Positions 37,031 through 47,549 of a stretch of 64,000 bases of DNA are shown in pieces; position 1 is the first letter of the stretch; every line of letters begins with the position of its first letter. The position numbers were made by a program, and so were the translations under genes. The stretch lies in assembly GCF_963678635.1 (NCBI RefSeq), contig NC_087071.1, positions 6,649,624 through 6,713,623 of the forward strand, in the 5' to 3' direction. The notes beneath the pieces are model-generated. The model saw only the letters and a list, made by a program, of their open reading frames with translations. It was not told the DNA's origin and made no database searches. This DNA is from Symsagittifera roscoffensis. Lineage: Eukaryota; Xenacoelomorpha; Acoela; Convolutidae.

Positions 37031-37150
37031 AAGTATTCCATTTTCTATTAATACGATAAAAAAACAAAGCTTGCAAGCAGGTCATGATTGATCTAGATTT
37101 TTAACTTCTTTCATAGAAAAGAAACTAAAAACAACTCCAAAACTTAGATT
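37031..37150 (+). repeat. Partial satellite monomer outside the array
   Basis: AAGTATTCCATTTTCTATTA, GCTTGCAAGCAGGTCATGAT and AAAAGAAACTAAAAACAACT follow the monomer order over about 120 bp, then end near CTTAGATTGCC. Confidence 0.75.
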
Positions 37151-37431
37151 GCCTAGCTAAAGATCGAAAAAGTCTACACTAGTGAAGAAACTTAAACTGC
37201 TACCAAAAATCATGAAAACAGCAATTTCATTCAAAATTCATAATAAATTACGAAAAAACATTCAGATGTTTTAAATACTAAGATAATTTTTTTACGCCCA
37301 AGCTATATCTTAAAGCAAAAAACGCGATTATTTAGAGGTTGAGAAAAATTAAAATTAATGAAACCAAAAAAAGAAAAATTGTTGGTTTTTGACTCCGTAC
37401 AAATTATATGCAATGTTTGAAATACATTATA

Positions 37432-37633
37432 CATTACGAGGCCAACTGTGTAATTTGTGCAGGGTAAGCGGATATCCGCAACAAGGAAGCTCCCTTTGTT
37501 CTTCTTTTGTTCTTTTTTTTCCTTTGATCGTTCCGGCAAAAATTTAACATGTTTAAAGATTTGTCTCTGGAATCCAGGAACAAGCAGACACAAAATCGTG
37601 CGCCTATCCAGTGCGCAAATTGGCCTCGTAATG
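37432..37633. mobile_element. About 200-bp MITE with CATTACGAGGCCAA ends, TA flanks
   Basis: Terminal inverted repeats CATTACGAGGCCAA and TTGGCCTCGTAATG bound 202 bp and are flanked on both sides by TA. A TA duplication is the hallmark of Tc1/mariner-type insertion. The interior (TTTGTTCTTCTTTTGTTC, CTTTGATCGTTCCGGCA, TCTCTGGAATCCAGGAACA) is shared with the copy at 57538-57741. It has no transposase, so it is non-autonomous. It lies 140 bp upstream of a lectin fragment. Confidence 0.8.
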
Positions 37634-37772
37634 TAACTTTCGGTTCAAAATTAAACCGATGTGAGTTTCAAAAATCAAAAACGTGAAAGATGGGAGGGAA
37701 ACGGAAAAGAGCGAGGACCTCAATATCTTCACATTAAATTTCATCTCGTAAATCGTTTTCTTGTTTTTAAAG

Positions 37773-37908
37773 GTCAATGCAAACAAAGGTGCATTCAATG
37801 GATGGGTTGGCTATGCCAAAGTTGGCCTAGCTGTCAAAAGCACAAACCTTCCCGTGGGTGGTACCTACAGTTGGCTAGATGTCTACAATCTTCAACCAAT
37901 GCCCGAAG
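37773..37908 (+). CDS. C-type lectin-like domain, middle fragment
   Basis: The frame reads VNANKGAFNGWVGYAKVG, then AVKSTNLPVGG, then TYSWLDVYNLQPMPEG. This matches the centre of the secreted clec proteins of Caenorhabditis, where GW.GY..VG, YSW.D and QPMP precede WS.GQPDN. The frame stays open to TAA 37932 but leaves the family pattern after PEG. The coding part therefore ends at about 37908, where GAAGGTTCTAG could be a donor (phase 1) or a break. Joining in phase 1 to the fragment at 48096 gives a continuous family-like sequence. The 5' edge (TTTTTAAAGGTCAATG) is a poor acceptor, and the usual GSTL.SI segment is missing. The family binds carbohydrate or acts in pathogen response; this piece alone would not fold. 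Confidence 0.65.
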
Positions 37909-38459
37909 GTTCTAGTTTAGACTTTGATATTTAAAACTACGTCTTTTTTTCAAATTTTTTTCTCCCCAAAACTTTTTAATCGAGTCCAATGTACCAAGAT
38001 TTCTAAAAATTGAGTCTCACAACTTCACAAGTTGGCCGCTACCAAACAATAAATCTTGACCTGGGTACCCACTGATCCAATGATGGACCCCCCACTTGTG
38101 CTTTTACCATTGCTGGATTTGTTTCTCTTGGGGGTTATTATGGGAAAGACTCTTTTCTTTCTCTACATTTAAACAAAATTTTTGAACAAATTGTTTATGG
38201 ACTAGAGTTGAAGCGATCCATATTTTTCTCAATTTTTTTGTGGTTCTTTGTGACTGATATTCTTGTTTGATAAAAACAGGTATTATCAAAATGTATGCAA
38301 TCCTTTTTTTTGTTTTTGTTTTCTCAAGAACGAAATTAACAACTTTCAAAAAAAAATGGTACCAATGGATGACCGCCCCACTCATTTGTATGTCTGCATA
38401 GTCCCCTGGTCGCTTTTTACCTAACCTCACTTTCTACATCCTTCAAAAAGTATGTGGGA

Positions 38460-39110
38460 TAAATATTTGACTCATTTTTTGGATTTTTCAATTTTCTCGA
38501 AGACCGCCTTTCAAATAGAATTTAGGTTCAATGGATAATACGGGTTGTAGGGCGCTCTCCTGTATCAGCGGCTACACTTGATTTCTTACACAAACTTCAT
38601 GGAACTCGGAAGATCAAAGTATTGAACTTTTGACCGTTTTTTGATACTTTTCTCGAAAAGTTCCCACCCAAGTCTAAGGTTTTGATTACAACCAAAAGGA
38701 CGGGTTAAGGAAAGCTCCCCTGCATTTTCATATTAAAAAGAAAATTTGTGGCCCACGGAAAAATCGAAATTTAGATTTTTTTGAGCTTTTTTTTCTAATT
38801 TTTGGCATGCTCGAAAACTATTAATCAAACTGAGGTTTTCGTTCAATATAAAAAACGGGTTGAGTAAAACTCTCCTGCATGAGCGGCTACGTCAAATTTT
38901 CATCAAAAAAGTGGTTGCTTGGTAAATCAATTTGGATCTTTTTGTCGTTATTTAACGCTTCTTGACTTTGTTTGAGAACTGCCATACAAAATATGAGATT
39001 TTGGCTGCAATCGAAAAAACAGGGAGTCTGTGAAGCTCCCCTGCTTAGGCTGTCAGTTTCCTTTTCTTAACTAAAAGTAATGGTCCTCGGAAAAGTCACG
39101 TATTTGATTT
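38460..39110. repeat. Degenerate tandem repeat, about 160 bp
   Basis: ACGGGTTGTAGGGCGCTCTC, ACGGGTTAAGGAAAGCTCCC, ACGGGTTGAGTAAAACTCTC and AGGGAGTCTGTGAAGCTCCC recur at about 38539, 38701, 38857 and 39019. Each is followed by CCTGCA or CCTGT and often by GCGGCTAC. Further decayed traces (AAGTTATGGCCCTCGAAAA) extend to about 39300. No coding frame. Confidence 0.7.
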
Positions 39111-40035
39111 TTGGACCTTTTATTGAAACTTTGAAATGATCAATTGTTTTACAAACAAAGTTATGGCCCTCGAAAATGTCAAATTATGATTTTTTGACTA
39201 AAAAAACAATATGTAGGAAGTTAGCAAAGACTTTTACATAAAGTTATGACCTTTGAAAAATCGAGTTTTTGATTTTTGACAGTTTTTTGAAACTTCTTGT
39301 TTTTTAAGTCTGAGATTTCCAATGTGTTGTAATTTGTTTTTTTTTTTCAATTTTTGTTCTTTTTTCTTGATAAATTTTTTATAAGAGCAACATCTAAGTT
39401 TTTGATAGAGCTCAATTTTTGAATTTATCAAGTTGTCAATTCCCGAATTACGAGAAAAAAGTAGACAGGTATCAAAGAATTATCTCCATTTTTAGCGTTT
39501 TCACTGTCTTTTTATGCTTGAAATTTCTATGCTTTTTATTTTTGAATACAGTCAGTTTCCATGGCACCAAAGGGTTCAAAAAGAACGAGGCCAGAATTTG
39601 GCTTCAAGATGTGGTTTTTGAGTGAAAAAAAAATTGAAAATTTTTTTCGTCTCATCAGTTGTATTGTTACATTTTGTCGGCAGAGTTGACTAGTTTTCGA
39701 TTTTTTTGTGCAGTAATCAAATTTGAAAACATTTTTGATCAACTTCTATAATTGCGAATTTTCCAAACCTGACTTCATATGTTCTATTTTTGTGCTAATT
39801 TTTTGTCTGCAGAACTCATTCGGGATGAATACTTCCAATTTTTGTGTTTTCAGTTTAATTGCAAAATTTGAATGAGAGAATTAAATTTCACCTTTTTGTT
39901 TGTATCCAGAAGTAGAATAAGGGCGTGACCACTTGAGATTTTACATCTTAACAGAAAATTTTGGTTTGTTTCCGGTCCATCAAGCGTTTAGTAAGGTTTT
40001 TGACTAACTTACCGCCAATAACCCGGTTGGAGGTC

Positions 40036-40880
40036 CCAGTTTTTGTGGTCGCGCTATATCTGCCTCGGTCTGGATAGTGATGCCGTCTCCGCTTTGGTCT
40101 GGAAAACAGCGCGGTCTCCAATGTGGCCTGGAAAATTGCGTCGTATCCACCTCGGTCGCGAAAATTTGTTTTTTGGTCGCGCCATGACCACTCTGATCGC
40201 GAAAGTCGCGCCGCATCCGCCGCGATTGCGAATAATTGTTTCTTAGTCGCGCTGTACCCACTTCGGTCTGGAAAGTTGCGCCGTCTCCACCTTGTTCTAG
40301 AAAATTGCACCGTCCCAAACTTGGTCTGGAAAGTCGCGTCGTCTTCATTTGGATCGCTAAGACGCGAAGAATTGTTTCTCGGTCCCGCTGTCTCTGTTTC
40401 GGTCTGGAAAATCGCGCCGAAAGTCTACAACTTTGTCTGGAAAGTCGCGTCGTCTCCAACTCGGTCGCGAAAGCCTCGAAAGATTGTTTCTTAGTCGCGC
40501 CTTCTCCAAGATAGTCGAGAAAGTTGCGCCATTCTCATCTCGATATGGAAGGTCTGGAATTGGCTGAGTTTGAATGCGCCGGTCGCACTGTTTTCTGCGC
40601 CGCAGGGTCGCGTCGTATCCGCCTTGGTCGCGAACGTCGCGGCTGAGCTTTTTGATCGTGAAAGTCTGGGAATGGCAACTCTTGGTCGCGAGAGTCTGGG
40701 CATACCAAATATGAGTCGCGATGTTTTATTCGCGCCATCTCCGATTCGGTCGCGAAAGTCGCGATAGATCATCATGGTCGCGAAAGTCTGGAAATGCCAG
40801 GTTTTGGTCGTCAAAGTATGGACACGCCTAATTTTGGTCTGGAAAGTCTGAACATGCCAAAATTTTGACGCGAAAGTCTG
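40036..40880. repeat. CpG-rich minisatellite, about 29-30-bp unit
   Basis: Units of the type GGTCTGGAAAGTCGCGTCGT followed by CTCCAACTC, alternating with TCGCGAAAGTC, run for about 0.85 kb. The final units take the form TTGGTCTGGAAAGTCTGAAC. The array is far richer in G, C and CpG (many TCGCGA) than anything else in the window. All six frames are partly open through it because stop codons are rare in the unit. None is supported as a gene. Confidence 0.85.
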
Positions 40881-40929
40881 GACTCGGGGTACAATTTTAA
40901 TCGAGTATTTTGATTCTATTTCAAATTTT

Positions 40930-41106
40930 TTGTCATGTCCTCCTTCAGGAATTCGAACCCCTGCCGACCCAAAGGGTCCCCCTTTGTAATATTTTGAGAT
41001 ATCTATTTTTGGATTACTGACCTTAAAAATTTTTTAAAGTCACTTTTGGCGCCAATCTATACTAATTTTGAGGGGAACGAGAAACTCGTAGATCCGCGCC
41101 TGGTCA
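40930..41106. repeat. Dispersed repeat, partner at 60.87-61.15 kb
   Basis: GGAATTCGAACCCCTGCCGA, then CCCAAAGGGTCCCCCTTTGT, and the far end GAGAAACTCGTAGATCCGCG then CCTGGT match 60890-61150 (ATCGACCCCCTGCTCACCCA, AAAGTGTCCCTTAAAA, GAGAAAGTCCCAGATCCGCC, CCTGGT). The left part on the minus strand resembles a tRNA B box (GTTCGAATTCC), but there is no cloverleaf. Confidence 0.6.
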
Positions 41107-41798
41107 TAAGCATAATTTTGAAAATTTATTTTTTCGATCTACTTTCATAAATTTGCGGAATTTGAAATTTATTGCGCGATCGACAGTTTCGGTTCTCATA
41201 AGATGCGTTGGCGACGGATTACTGTGGTCAAATTAATTTCAGGCAAGTGTCTTACTCCTATTTAATGAAAAACGAGACGCATTTTTTCGATTATTTTGTC
41301 AATCATACAACAGAAAAAGGTTTGTAATTGGCCTTGAAATCCAGCCTTGTTCATTCAACGTTTGAGTTCTAATCAAACGTAAAAGATTTAAAATTGAATG
41401 CTGAGTTGCAGATTGTATACAGAGTTGATTTGCTTGTTGTTCAAACTTTCGTAATGAAAGTAACGGAAATTTGTGCTCGGGGTGAGTTTTTTTTTCAAGT
41501 GAGCCAATATTTCGCGCTATAATCGCGTGAGCGATAACTAATCCGTCATAGAAATCGTTCCAAAATGGTTTAAGGAAGCTTATATGCCAAGGTTATTGTT
41601 AATAGGAGCAAATTCAATCACCTTGTGCTTAATATGAAGTGTGGGGGGATGTTTTCACTAAAATTTTTTTATTGTTTTTGAAATTTTCAATTTTGTTATA
41701 GTACTTTCAAATTTTTCATGTTTTTACTGCTCTATAGACTCTAAAAGGCAGTCGAAACATTCAAGCCTTCGCCCTGATACGAGCAGTGTTGTTTTTAT

Positions 41799-42728
41799 CC
41801 CGGGTTGACCAAAACTTTTATCATAAAGTTTCCATAGTGAGAAATTTTTTTGTCATACTGTTTCATTCATTCCAACGCGTACAGAAAAAATATGAAATCT
41901 CTATGATAAACGTTTTTCCATATATGAAAATTGTATGACAAGTATTTTTACATAACCCAAAAAGTTGATTTTTGTTTCCAATTTCAATATCTGCAAAACT
42001 TTGGTTTGTGTTCTTACCCGAACGCAAGTGACAAAGACCTTGATTTACTCAAAGCACTAAAAGTTGTAATGTCTCGCATTTACAATGCATAGAAAACGCC
42101 CTCAATTGTCTTAGAGCTGTCTTTCACAAATGATATAAGGAAAGTATCAAACTTTTATATTTTGGCAAAAAATTTCAAGAATGATTATTTTAAAAATTTG
42201 AATGTTTGAATTATCAGACAATGATCAAGGGATACATAAACACGCCATACAAAAGAAATAGGAATTTTCAGCGTTTTTTGGAAAAAAAAATAAAAAGCGA
42301 AAAGAAAAAAACTGAATATTATCGTATCCAGGACTACGTTAGGCACACAAAAAATTAATTTTTGCAAGAAAAAAGTTTTTTTTCTGGAAAATGATTATTT
42401 GCGTACAGAATTCAATTTGCGGTTGAATTAAAAGCTAAAAAAACTTTTGGGGCAAACTCAAAAATACTTGAATTTTGTTGTCGCCATCAAAAAAAGGCCA
42501 GTCACACAATTTCCATATATGGGAATTATATGATAAGCATTTTTTAACCTCGGTCTTTTTATGGTCAGGCTGTTCTATTGGAATCAAACAACCGCACAAA
42601 ATAGTTTATGTTTTTTTTTTCAACCATTTTTTCAAAATGTAAGAATATTGTATTACAAGCATTTTTCCGCACACTTGACGTATGGAGTTGTATGATAAGC
42701 ATTTTCGGTGTATGGAGGTCAACCCGGG
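41799..42728. mobile_element. 0.93-kb palindrome-rich non-autonomous element, copy 1
   Basis: Ends CCCGGGTTGACC and GGTCAACCCGGG form a 12-bp terminal inverted repeat. The subterminal zones carry several TCATACAATTTCCATATATG-like palindromes, and the interior shares GTTGTCGCCATCAAAAAAA, TATCCAGGACTAC and ACTTTGGTTTGTGTTC-type segments with the copies at 59275 and 63025. No protein-coding frame of transposase size. Confidence 0.75.
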
Positions 42729-42941
42729 TACGTATCTTTCGAAGAGCAACTTGAAGTAACACTCATTAATGTTGAGTCGATTCTAATCCTAAAAACTAAC
42801 CAAGTTTTTGAGTCTAAAAGCTAAACTGGTTGGTGAAAGTGGTCTATTTTGAGCTTGAGCTTTTCACGAGTCGGTAGTTTTGAAAATCTATGTGGTACTC
42901 GCATGCAGTAGCCTGATCATATGATTTTATATAACTTATAA

Positions 42942-43241
42942 GTTGTGGGCTCGATTTTTTATGATGTCAATGTCAAGGAAACTCTGTTAATGATGTGTTA
43001 CTCGCCAAAAAAAACGACATATAATGCGCGTATTACAACTATGATTCGGATGCATTAAAATCATCAATGCCTCGAAAACACATCAAAAAAAGACGGAATT
43101 AGAACGTTCAGTATTGAAATCAAATCTACGAAGACAAGAGCACAAGGTATCACAGGTTATTTCAACCAGGACAACAGAATAGATCTAGGATTTACGGAAT
43201 TGCTGGCGACTGCGAATGGTTTCGATATCAGCGACGGTTAA
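42942..43241 (+). pseudogene. Decayed coding-like frame, first copy
   Basis: One frame reads FYDVNVKETLLMMCYSPKK, then TTYNARITTMIRMH, a TAA at 43056-43058, then KKDGIRTFSIEIKSTKTRAQ, GITGYFNQDNRIDLGFTELL and ATANGFDISDG before TAA 43239. The protein-like composition on both sides of the stop suggests an old gene or a stop lying in an unrecognised intron. Beyond the last stop the frame still looks coding in pieces (EIITTEARNTPGHG). Family not recognised. An alternative minus-strand frame (43185-43370) starts only at TTG and is less convincing. Confidence 0.3.
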
Positions 43242-43405
43242 AGAGAAGATGGATCCTACTATCTTTTTGATTAAATAGATAGATGTCGTGAAATAATCAC
43301 TACCGAGGCCAGAAACACCCCAGGGCACGGTTGATTCTACTGCGAGAACAGCCAAAGAGCAAATCGCCAAACAGTACTGATCATATGATTTTATATAACT
43401 AATAA

Positions 43406-43705
43406 GTTGTATGCTCGATTTTTTATGATGTCAATGTCAAGGAAACTCTGTTAATGATGTGTTACTCACCAAAAAAAACGACATATAATGCGCGTATTAC
43501 AACTATGATTCAGATGCATTAAAATCATCAATGCCTCGAAAACACATCAAAAAAAGACGGAATTAGAACGTTCAGTATTGAAATCAAGTCTACGAAGACA
43601 AGAGCACAAGGTATCACAGGTTATTTCAACCAGGACAACAGAATAGATCTAGGATTTACGGAATTGCTGGCGACTGCGAATGGTTTCGATATCAGTGACG
43701 GTTAA
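43406..43705 (+). pseudogene. Decayed coding-like frame, second copy
   Basis: This is the second copy of the frame at 42942, with the same internal TAA (43520-43522), so the stop predates the duplication. Downstream, the frame continues after two further stops into VKSMEVNAERTRSRLKVVKI at about 43840-43900, which shows that this copy is the one joined to the original downstream sequence. Confidence 0.3.
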
Positions 43706-44522
43706 AGAGAAGATGGATCCTACTATCTTTTTGATTAAATAGATAGATGTCGTGAAATAATCACTACCGAGGCCAGAAACACCCCAGGGCACGGTTGATT
43801 CTACTGCGAGAACAGCCAAAGAGCAAATCGCCAAACAGTTAAAAGTATGGAAGTAAATGCTGAAAGAACTCGTAGTCGTCTAAAAGTGGTCAAAATTTAC
43901 ACTATCATGAGGTAGCTAACAAAATCTCAAGGTTAATTTTAGCACTGGAAACCAAAAATTGAAAACAACTCAAACGTAATCATGATGATGCTTAAAATTT
44001 GAAATTACGTTTTTGTGAGGCAAAAAAGACTGCTTTCGAAAAAAAGTGTAACATAAATGTACAAAAAATTTCGCTACAAAAGAATGGAAGAAAACAACGA
44101 TAAACTTCAACTAACTGCACAAAAAACTACGCTCTAATTGGGAACACAGAAGGACGAGCTAGCCAAATACCTATTTATCTCAACGCTGAATAAAGCAACG
44201 CTACAAGATTTATTGGCGCTTGAAAGCTTGGATCCAGACGAGATGCCAATTGTAACGAAAAAAAAACAAAAAAAAGCGTTTGAAAAATAAGCAGTATAAT
44301 GGGAGGAAAAAAGTACAACAAAAAAGTAGTCGAAATATGAGCCCATAATGGCAGTGAAAAAACAAGGATCAAACCAAAACAGATTCAATCGGATACCAAA
44401 AACTGGAGTGGCAAAAAATTCCCACGAAGCCAGGATGTAAATTTGAAAAAAAGAAAAAAAATGAGCTAAAATAGTGTAAAAGACATGGTAAACAGTTGGA
44501 GGAGAATCATGTTTTATTTTTC

Positions 44523-44651
44523 CGGGCGCAGGAAAAGTTTTGCAAAAATTGCACTAAGATGAGAATGGAAACTTGGAGAAGGAATGTATATTCCTTGGAG
44601 TTTCCGGTCTCGTCTATGTGCAATTTTTGCAAGACTTTTCCTTTGTCCGCG
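44523..44651. repeat. Near-perfect long hairpin, about 64-bp arms
   Basis: The left arm (GGAAAAGTTTTGCAAAAATT, GCACTAAGATGAGAATGGAA, ACTT) pairs with the right arm (AAGTTTCC-like GAGTTTCCGG, TCTCGTCTATGTGCAATTTT, TGCAAGACTTTTCC). The centre is at GGAATGTATATTCC (44581-44594), so there is almost no loop. A frame that reads through it on + is a by-product. It could be a foldback element or a hairpin-RNA source. Confidence 0.85.
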
Positions 44652-44770
44652 AAATCAAAAAATAGTGTATATTTAAAGTCTTATGACTGAAAAGGGAAGG
44701 AATCTTTATTGTCATTCACAACAGAAAAAACCAGAGGCAAATTCAGATTAGATCTGCAGTCTGCCAGGGC

Positions 44771-45178
44771 ATGAAAACGACGCAAAATGCAGCATTAAAA
44801 AAACTGAGTTTTGACACAGTGTGTGATCAGGAAAGGTACGTTTCACAGAGAACTCAAGAGGTATTTGAAAAACAGAGAGAATCAAAAACTTTTGTGAAGA
44901 AACTTAATTATCTCTTTTGCCCAACTCAAGAAAAACATGATCATCATACACTTTCCCGACAAGGTCGGAAAACTACAACGAGAAATGCTCAACAATCAAT
45001 TCGACAAACGCAATACCAAATGTCTCCTAGCGCAAAATTTATAATGGTCAAGATGACTAAATCTATTAAGCTAGCTTTAGAATTAAAAAAAAACAATTCG
45101 CTTACACCTCACTTAACCTGGGACACTTATCTGCTTTGCCGGAAATCAGAGGGGGTATTTCAAATTTCTTTGTTGTAG
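44771..45178 (+). CDS. Unrecognised 135-codon frame
   Basis: ATG 44771 to TAG 45176-45178 is the longest ATG-started open frame outside repeats. The product is basic, Q/K/T-rich and mostly hydrophilic (FDTVCDQERYVSQRTQEVFE, KTFVKKLNYLFCPTQEKHDH, RQGRKTTTRNAQQSIRQTQY). I see no signal peptide, membrane segment or known motif. Flanking frames upstream (43.85-44.5 kb) are lysine-rich and broken, so this may be the surviving part of an older element that includes the 464-bp duplication. Codon use is ordinary for the window. Chance is a real alternative. Confidence 0.25.
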   Translation: MKTTQNAALKKLSFDTVCDQERYVSQRTQEVFEKQRESKTFVKKLNYLFCPTQEKHDHHTLSRQGRKTTTRNAQQSIRQTQYQMSPSAKFIMVKMTKSIKLALELKKNNSLTPHLTWDTYLLCRKSEGVFQISLL

Positions 45179-46900
45179 TAAGAGTTATCATCTTGTTAAA
45201 AGACACATGATGGGAGTACGCTAGTGAAGTTGCTCAATCAACTCGGCAAATAGAAAGGTAAATAAAGCAATAAGCTCATAATATCCCAATCTCCGAGGAA
45301 TTAGTCCCGTGTTTGGAGGAAAACTGGAGGGGGATAGAATGTGCTAACCCTCCCGGATTAGGAACCACTGGTCGGATCATTGTGAAATTCACAGGAAGGA
45401 TACTGGAGATGATTTGACTCGGGCATGCAAAACCCTGGACCCTCTAGGGCAGAGTGTTAACGGTTCCCGGAAATGCAAATCGCCCTTTTGGGACTCGGTA
45501 CCTAGCAATAGGAATGACCCCAAAATTTAGTATATGGAAGCCCTAGATGAAGAAAGCATAATTTTGAAACCCCAGAACCTTCAGACCCCTTCTTCCAGTC
45601 TAATGGCCTGTGCAAATAAACCCCCTTTGACTTTCGGAAGCTATTTCTTGACACCTGGTGTCCCTAGGAAGCGGAAACTTGGTTGATTGGTAGGTAGTGG
45701 CTAGACAAGCATGGCGTTTGATTTTGTACCGAATTTGACAATCCGACCGGAAATAATTATTAGCACTGGAAAAAAACACTACTGGTACCGAAAATAGGCA
45801 ATTTGCGGAAAAAAATGAGCGAGGGCATATTGATTTTATGGCTTGAATATGTAGTGGACCCAAGCCCCGGAAAAAGACGTATTGCAGACAAACTCTCTCC
45901 GTTGGCTCCTTTCGGTGTTAATAGCCAATCCTCGGAAAAAGTGATGAGCCTTTAAAAAATGATAAATCGCGGAGTAATAATCTGGTATGGATGGAACTTG
46001 GCAGGTGGGACACCCACCTGGCTCTCAACTCATTGACCTTTGTTTTACCTCTGGTGACCCCGAAGTGGCCCTTAATTGACCCTTGGAACATGTGTGGGAC
46101 AAACCAAATAAAAAAATTGCTGCCATTTGAACGCGAACTTTAGCTGAGGTTCAGTTGGATTCAATATTTACTAGAAGCGATTTGAAAAGACACTGGGAGT
46201 TTAGCCTTTAGAACTTGTGTACCTAGGGGAACCATTCTCTTACAGGATGAACGTGGAACCCACCGCAGTGAATGTCGGGACTCATTTGAGAGGATATTTA
46301 ATTATACCGGTGTACAAATAGACGTAAATGTTGGGGATTGGTAGGGACGCGGCTTTTAGAACAGAGTGAGCTACTTTCATGAGAATTTGGTTCTCAGTCA
46401 GAGAAAGAAAATTTAACCAAAACCGAGAGAAGTTGGTAGTTCCGATCGTAAGTTTTGAGAGATTAACACTAAGTGCTTGTGTAGCCTGAATGTTAATCTG
46501 GGTACGGATCGAAGTTGGAACCTATTCTAGAAACTTGAGAAAACGGTTTATTTTAGAGATTGAATTTGTGGGTTGCTTAGTAGCCAACCGAGTTAGGAGC
46601 ACCTATCTTGAATTGAACGGTGAGTTCGTTATATTATTAAAGCAGAGTTATTTCCTTATTACGAGGTCTTGCAAATTTTTTTGTCATTACCTGATAATTC
46701 CACTAACCTGATTTACTTTGCGTATTTCGTGTGTTGATTGATTATTACTTTGCAAGCTCTTTTGTCCACGCGTGTTCGATTGAGTTTAAGAAAGAGTGAG
46801 AATAACAGCGAAAAGAGCAATAGGTTTTCTCGGGGCTAGCAATTTTTACAGAAGATTATATAAGAACCACCACAAAAACCACAAAGAACCACCACCATTT
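45179..46900. other. Less AT-rich unrecognised segment
   Basis: The segment has clearly more G and C than its neighbours (for example GACCCTCTAGGGCAGAGTGT, AACCCACCGCAGTGAATGTC) but all frames are interrupted. No long terminal repeats, primer-binding site or reverse-transcriptase motif were recognised. It may be a decayed transposon or old gene sequence. AGAACCACCAC-type short repeats at about 46860-46900 end it. Confidence 0.35.
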
Positions 46901-47303
46901 GTGAGCGATAATTTGAACGATCTTGGCCCCCATTGATTTGAATAATGAGGAAATTTTCAGTTGAAGCAGATTCCCGAAACTTACAGTACCACAGGGTACT
47001 TTACCAATTACCAGTTAGTTGCTCAAAAAAAGTTTGAAAAGACCAAAATAGCTGAAGTTTTGTGATAGCGTTTGTCAAATCGTGAAGGAAAATAAAGAAG
47101 GAACGGTTCGCATTGCAGTCTTAAATTCAAAAAACGCATATGGTCAATTGAGGCTTGGTGCAGATAGAACGAAAGAAACTAACATCAATTTAATTTGACG
47201 TAAAGCTAATAACGGAAACTAATATCTTTGCGAAAGATAAATTGAAACGAGATATCTGAAGAAAAAAATGCAATGACTAAAGAACAAAAGCAAAAATAGC
47301 GAA

Positions 47304-47549
47304 TTGAGACAATCAGAAGAAGACACGAGACAAGAAGAAAAAGAAAGATCGAAAAAGTGGCTGGGAAAGCTCAGAATTGAGTGCCATCCAACCAAAAATC
47401 AGAGCGAGCCACTTATCTCGGAGATCAGAACAACTAGGACAGCAAATATTACAGAACTTAACCCGAAACTTTGGCAAGAAATCAAAGCCCAACGAGAACT
47501 GATATTTATAGCTATGAATATCAGTTCTTGTTGCAGTCTGAAAAACTGA
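47304..47549 (+). CDS. Unrecognised basic/acidic small frame, doubtful
   Basis: Open for 81 codons with no ATG until near the end (TTG at the first position), so it would need an upstream exon. The translation (EEDTRQEEKERSKKWLGKLR, ECHPTKNQSEPLISEIRTTR, then ANITELNPKLWQEIKAQREL) is coiled-coil-like and coding-looking. Near its end is a 12-bp-stem hairpin (47495-47528). No family recognised. Confidence 0.15.
   Translation: MRQSEEDTRQEEKERSKKWLGKLRIECHPTKNQSEPLISEIRTTRTANITELNPKLWQEIKAQRELIFIAMNISSCCSLKN
47495..47528. repeat. Perfect 12-bp stem hairpin
   Basis: AGAACTGATATT and AATATCAGTTCT are separated by TATAGCTATG. It is a short foldback of unknown role. No T-run follows, and nematode genes do not use bacterial-type terminators. 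Confidence 0.6.

Larger units (their letters stand above)
42914..43841. repeat. Tandem duplication of a 464-bp unit
   Basis: 42914-43377 and 43378-43841 both begin TGATCATATGATTTTATATA and end CAAATCGCCAAACAGT. I see only a handful of substitutions (for example AGCGACGG/AGTGACGG, ATTCGG/ATTCAG), so the duplication is recent. Confidence 0.9.

Noticed and set aside
40043-40814. Overlapping long frames on both strands around 40-40.8 kb
   Set aside because: The CpG-rich repeat unit is poor in stop codons, so several frames are open at once. No single frame is favoured.
40945-40970. tRNA B-box-like GTTCGAATTCC on the minus strand
   Set aside because: No A box at the required distance and an imperfect T stem. 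It belongs to a dispersed repeat, at most a tRNA-derived relic.
43185-43834. Minus-strand duplicated frame with a hydrophobic segment (AICSLAVLAVESTVPWGVSG)
   Set aside because: Starts at TTG, ends in the duplication unit, and overlaps a better coding-looking + frame. Identity between copies is explained by the recent DNA duplication.
44496-44690. + strand frame through the foldback at 44.5 kb
   Set aside because: The two halves are reverse complements of each other, so the frame is a by-product of the hairpin.
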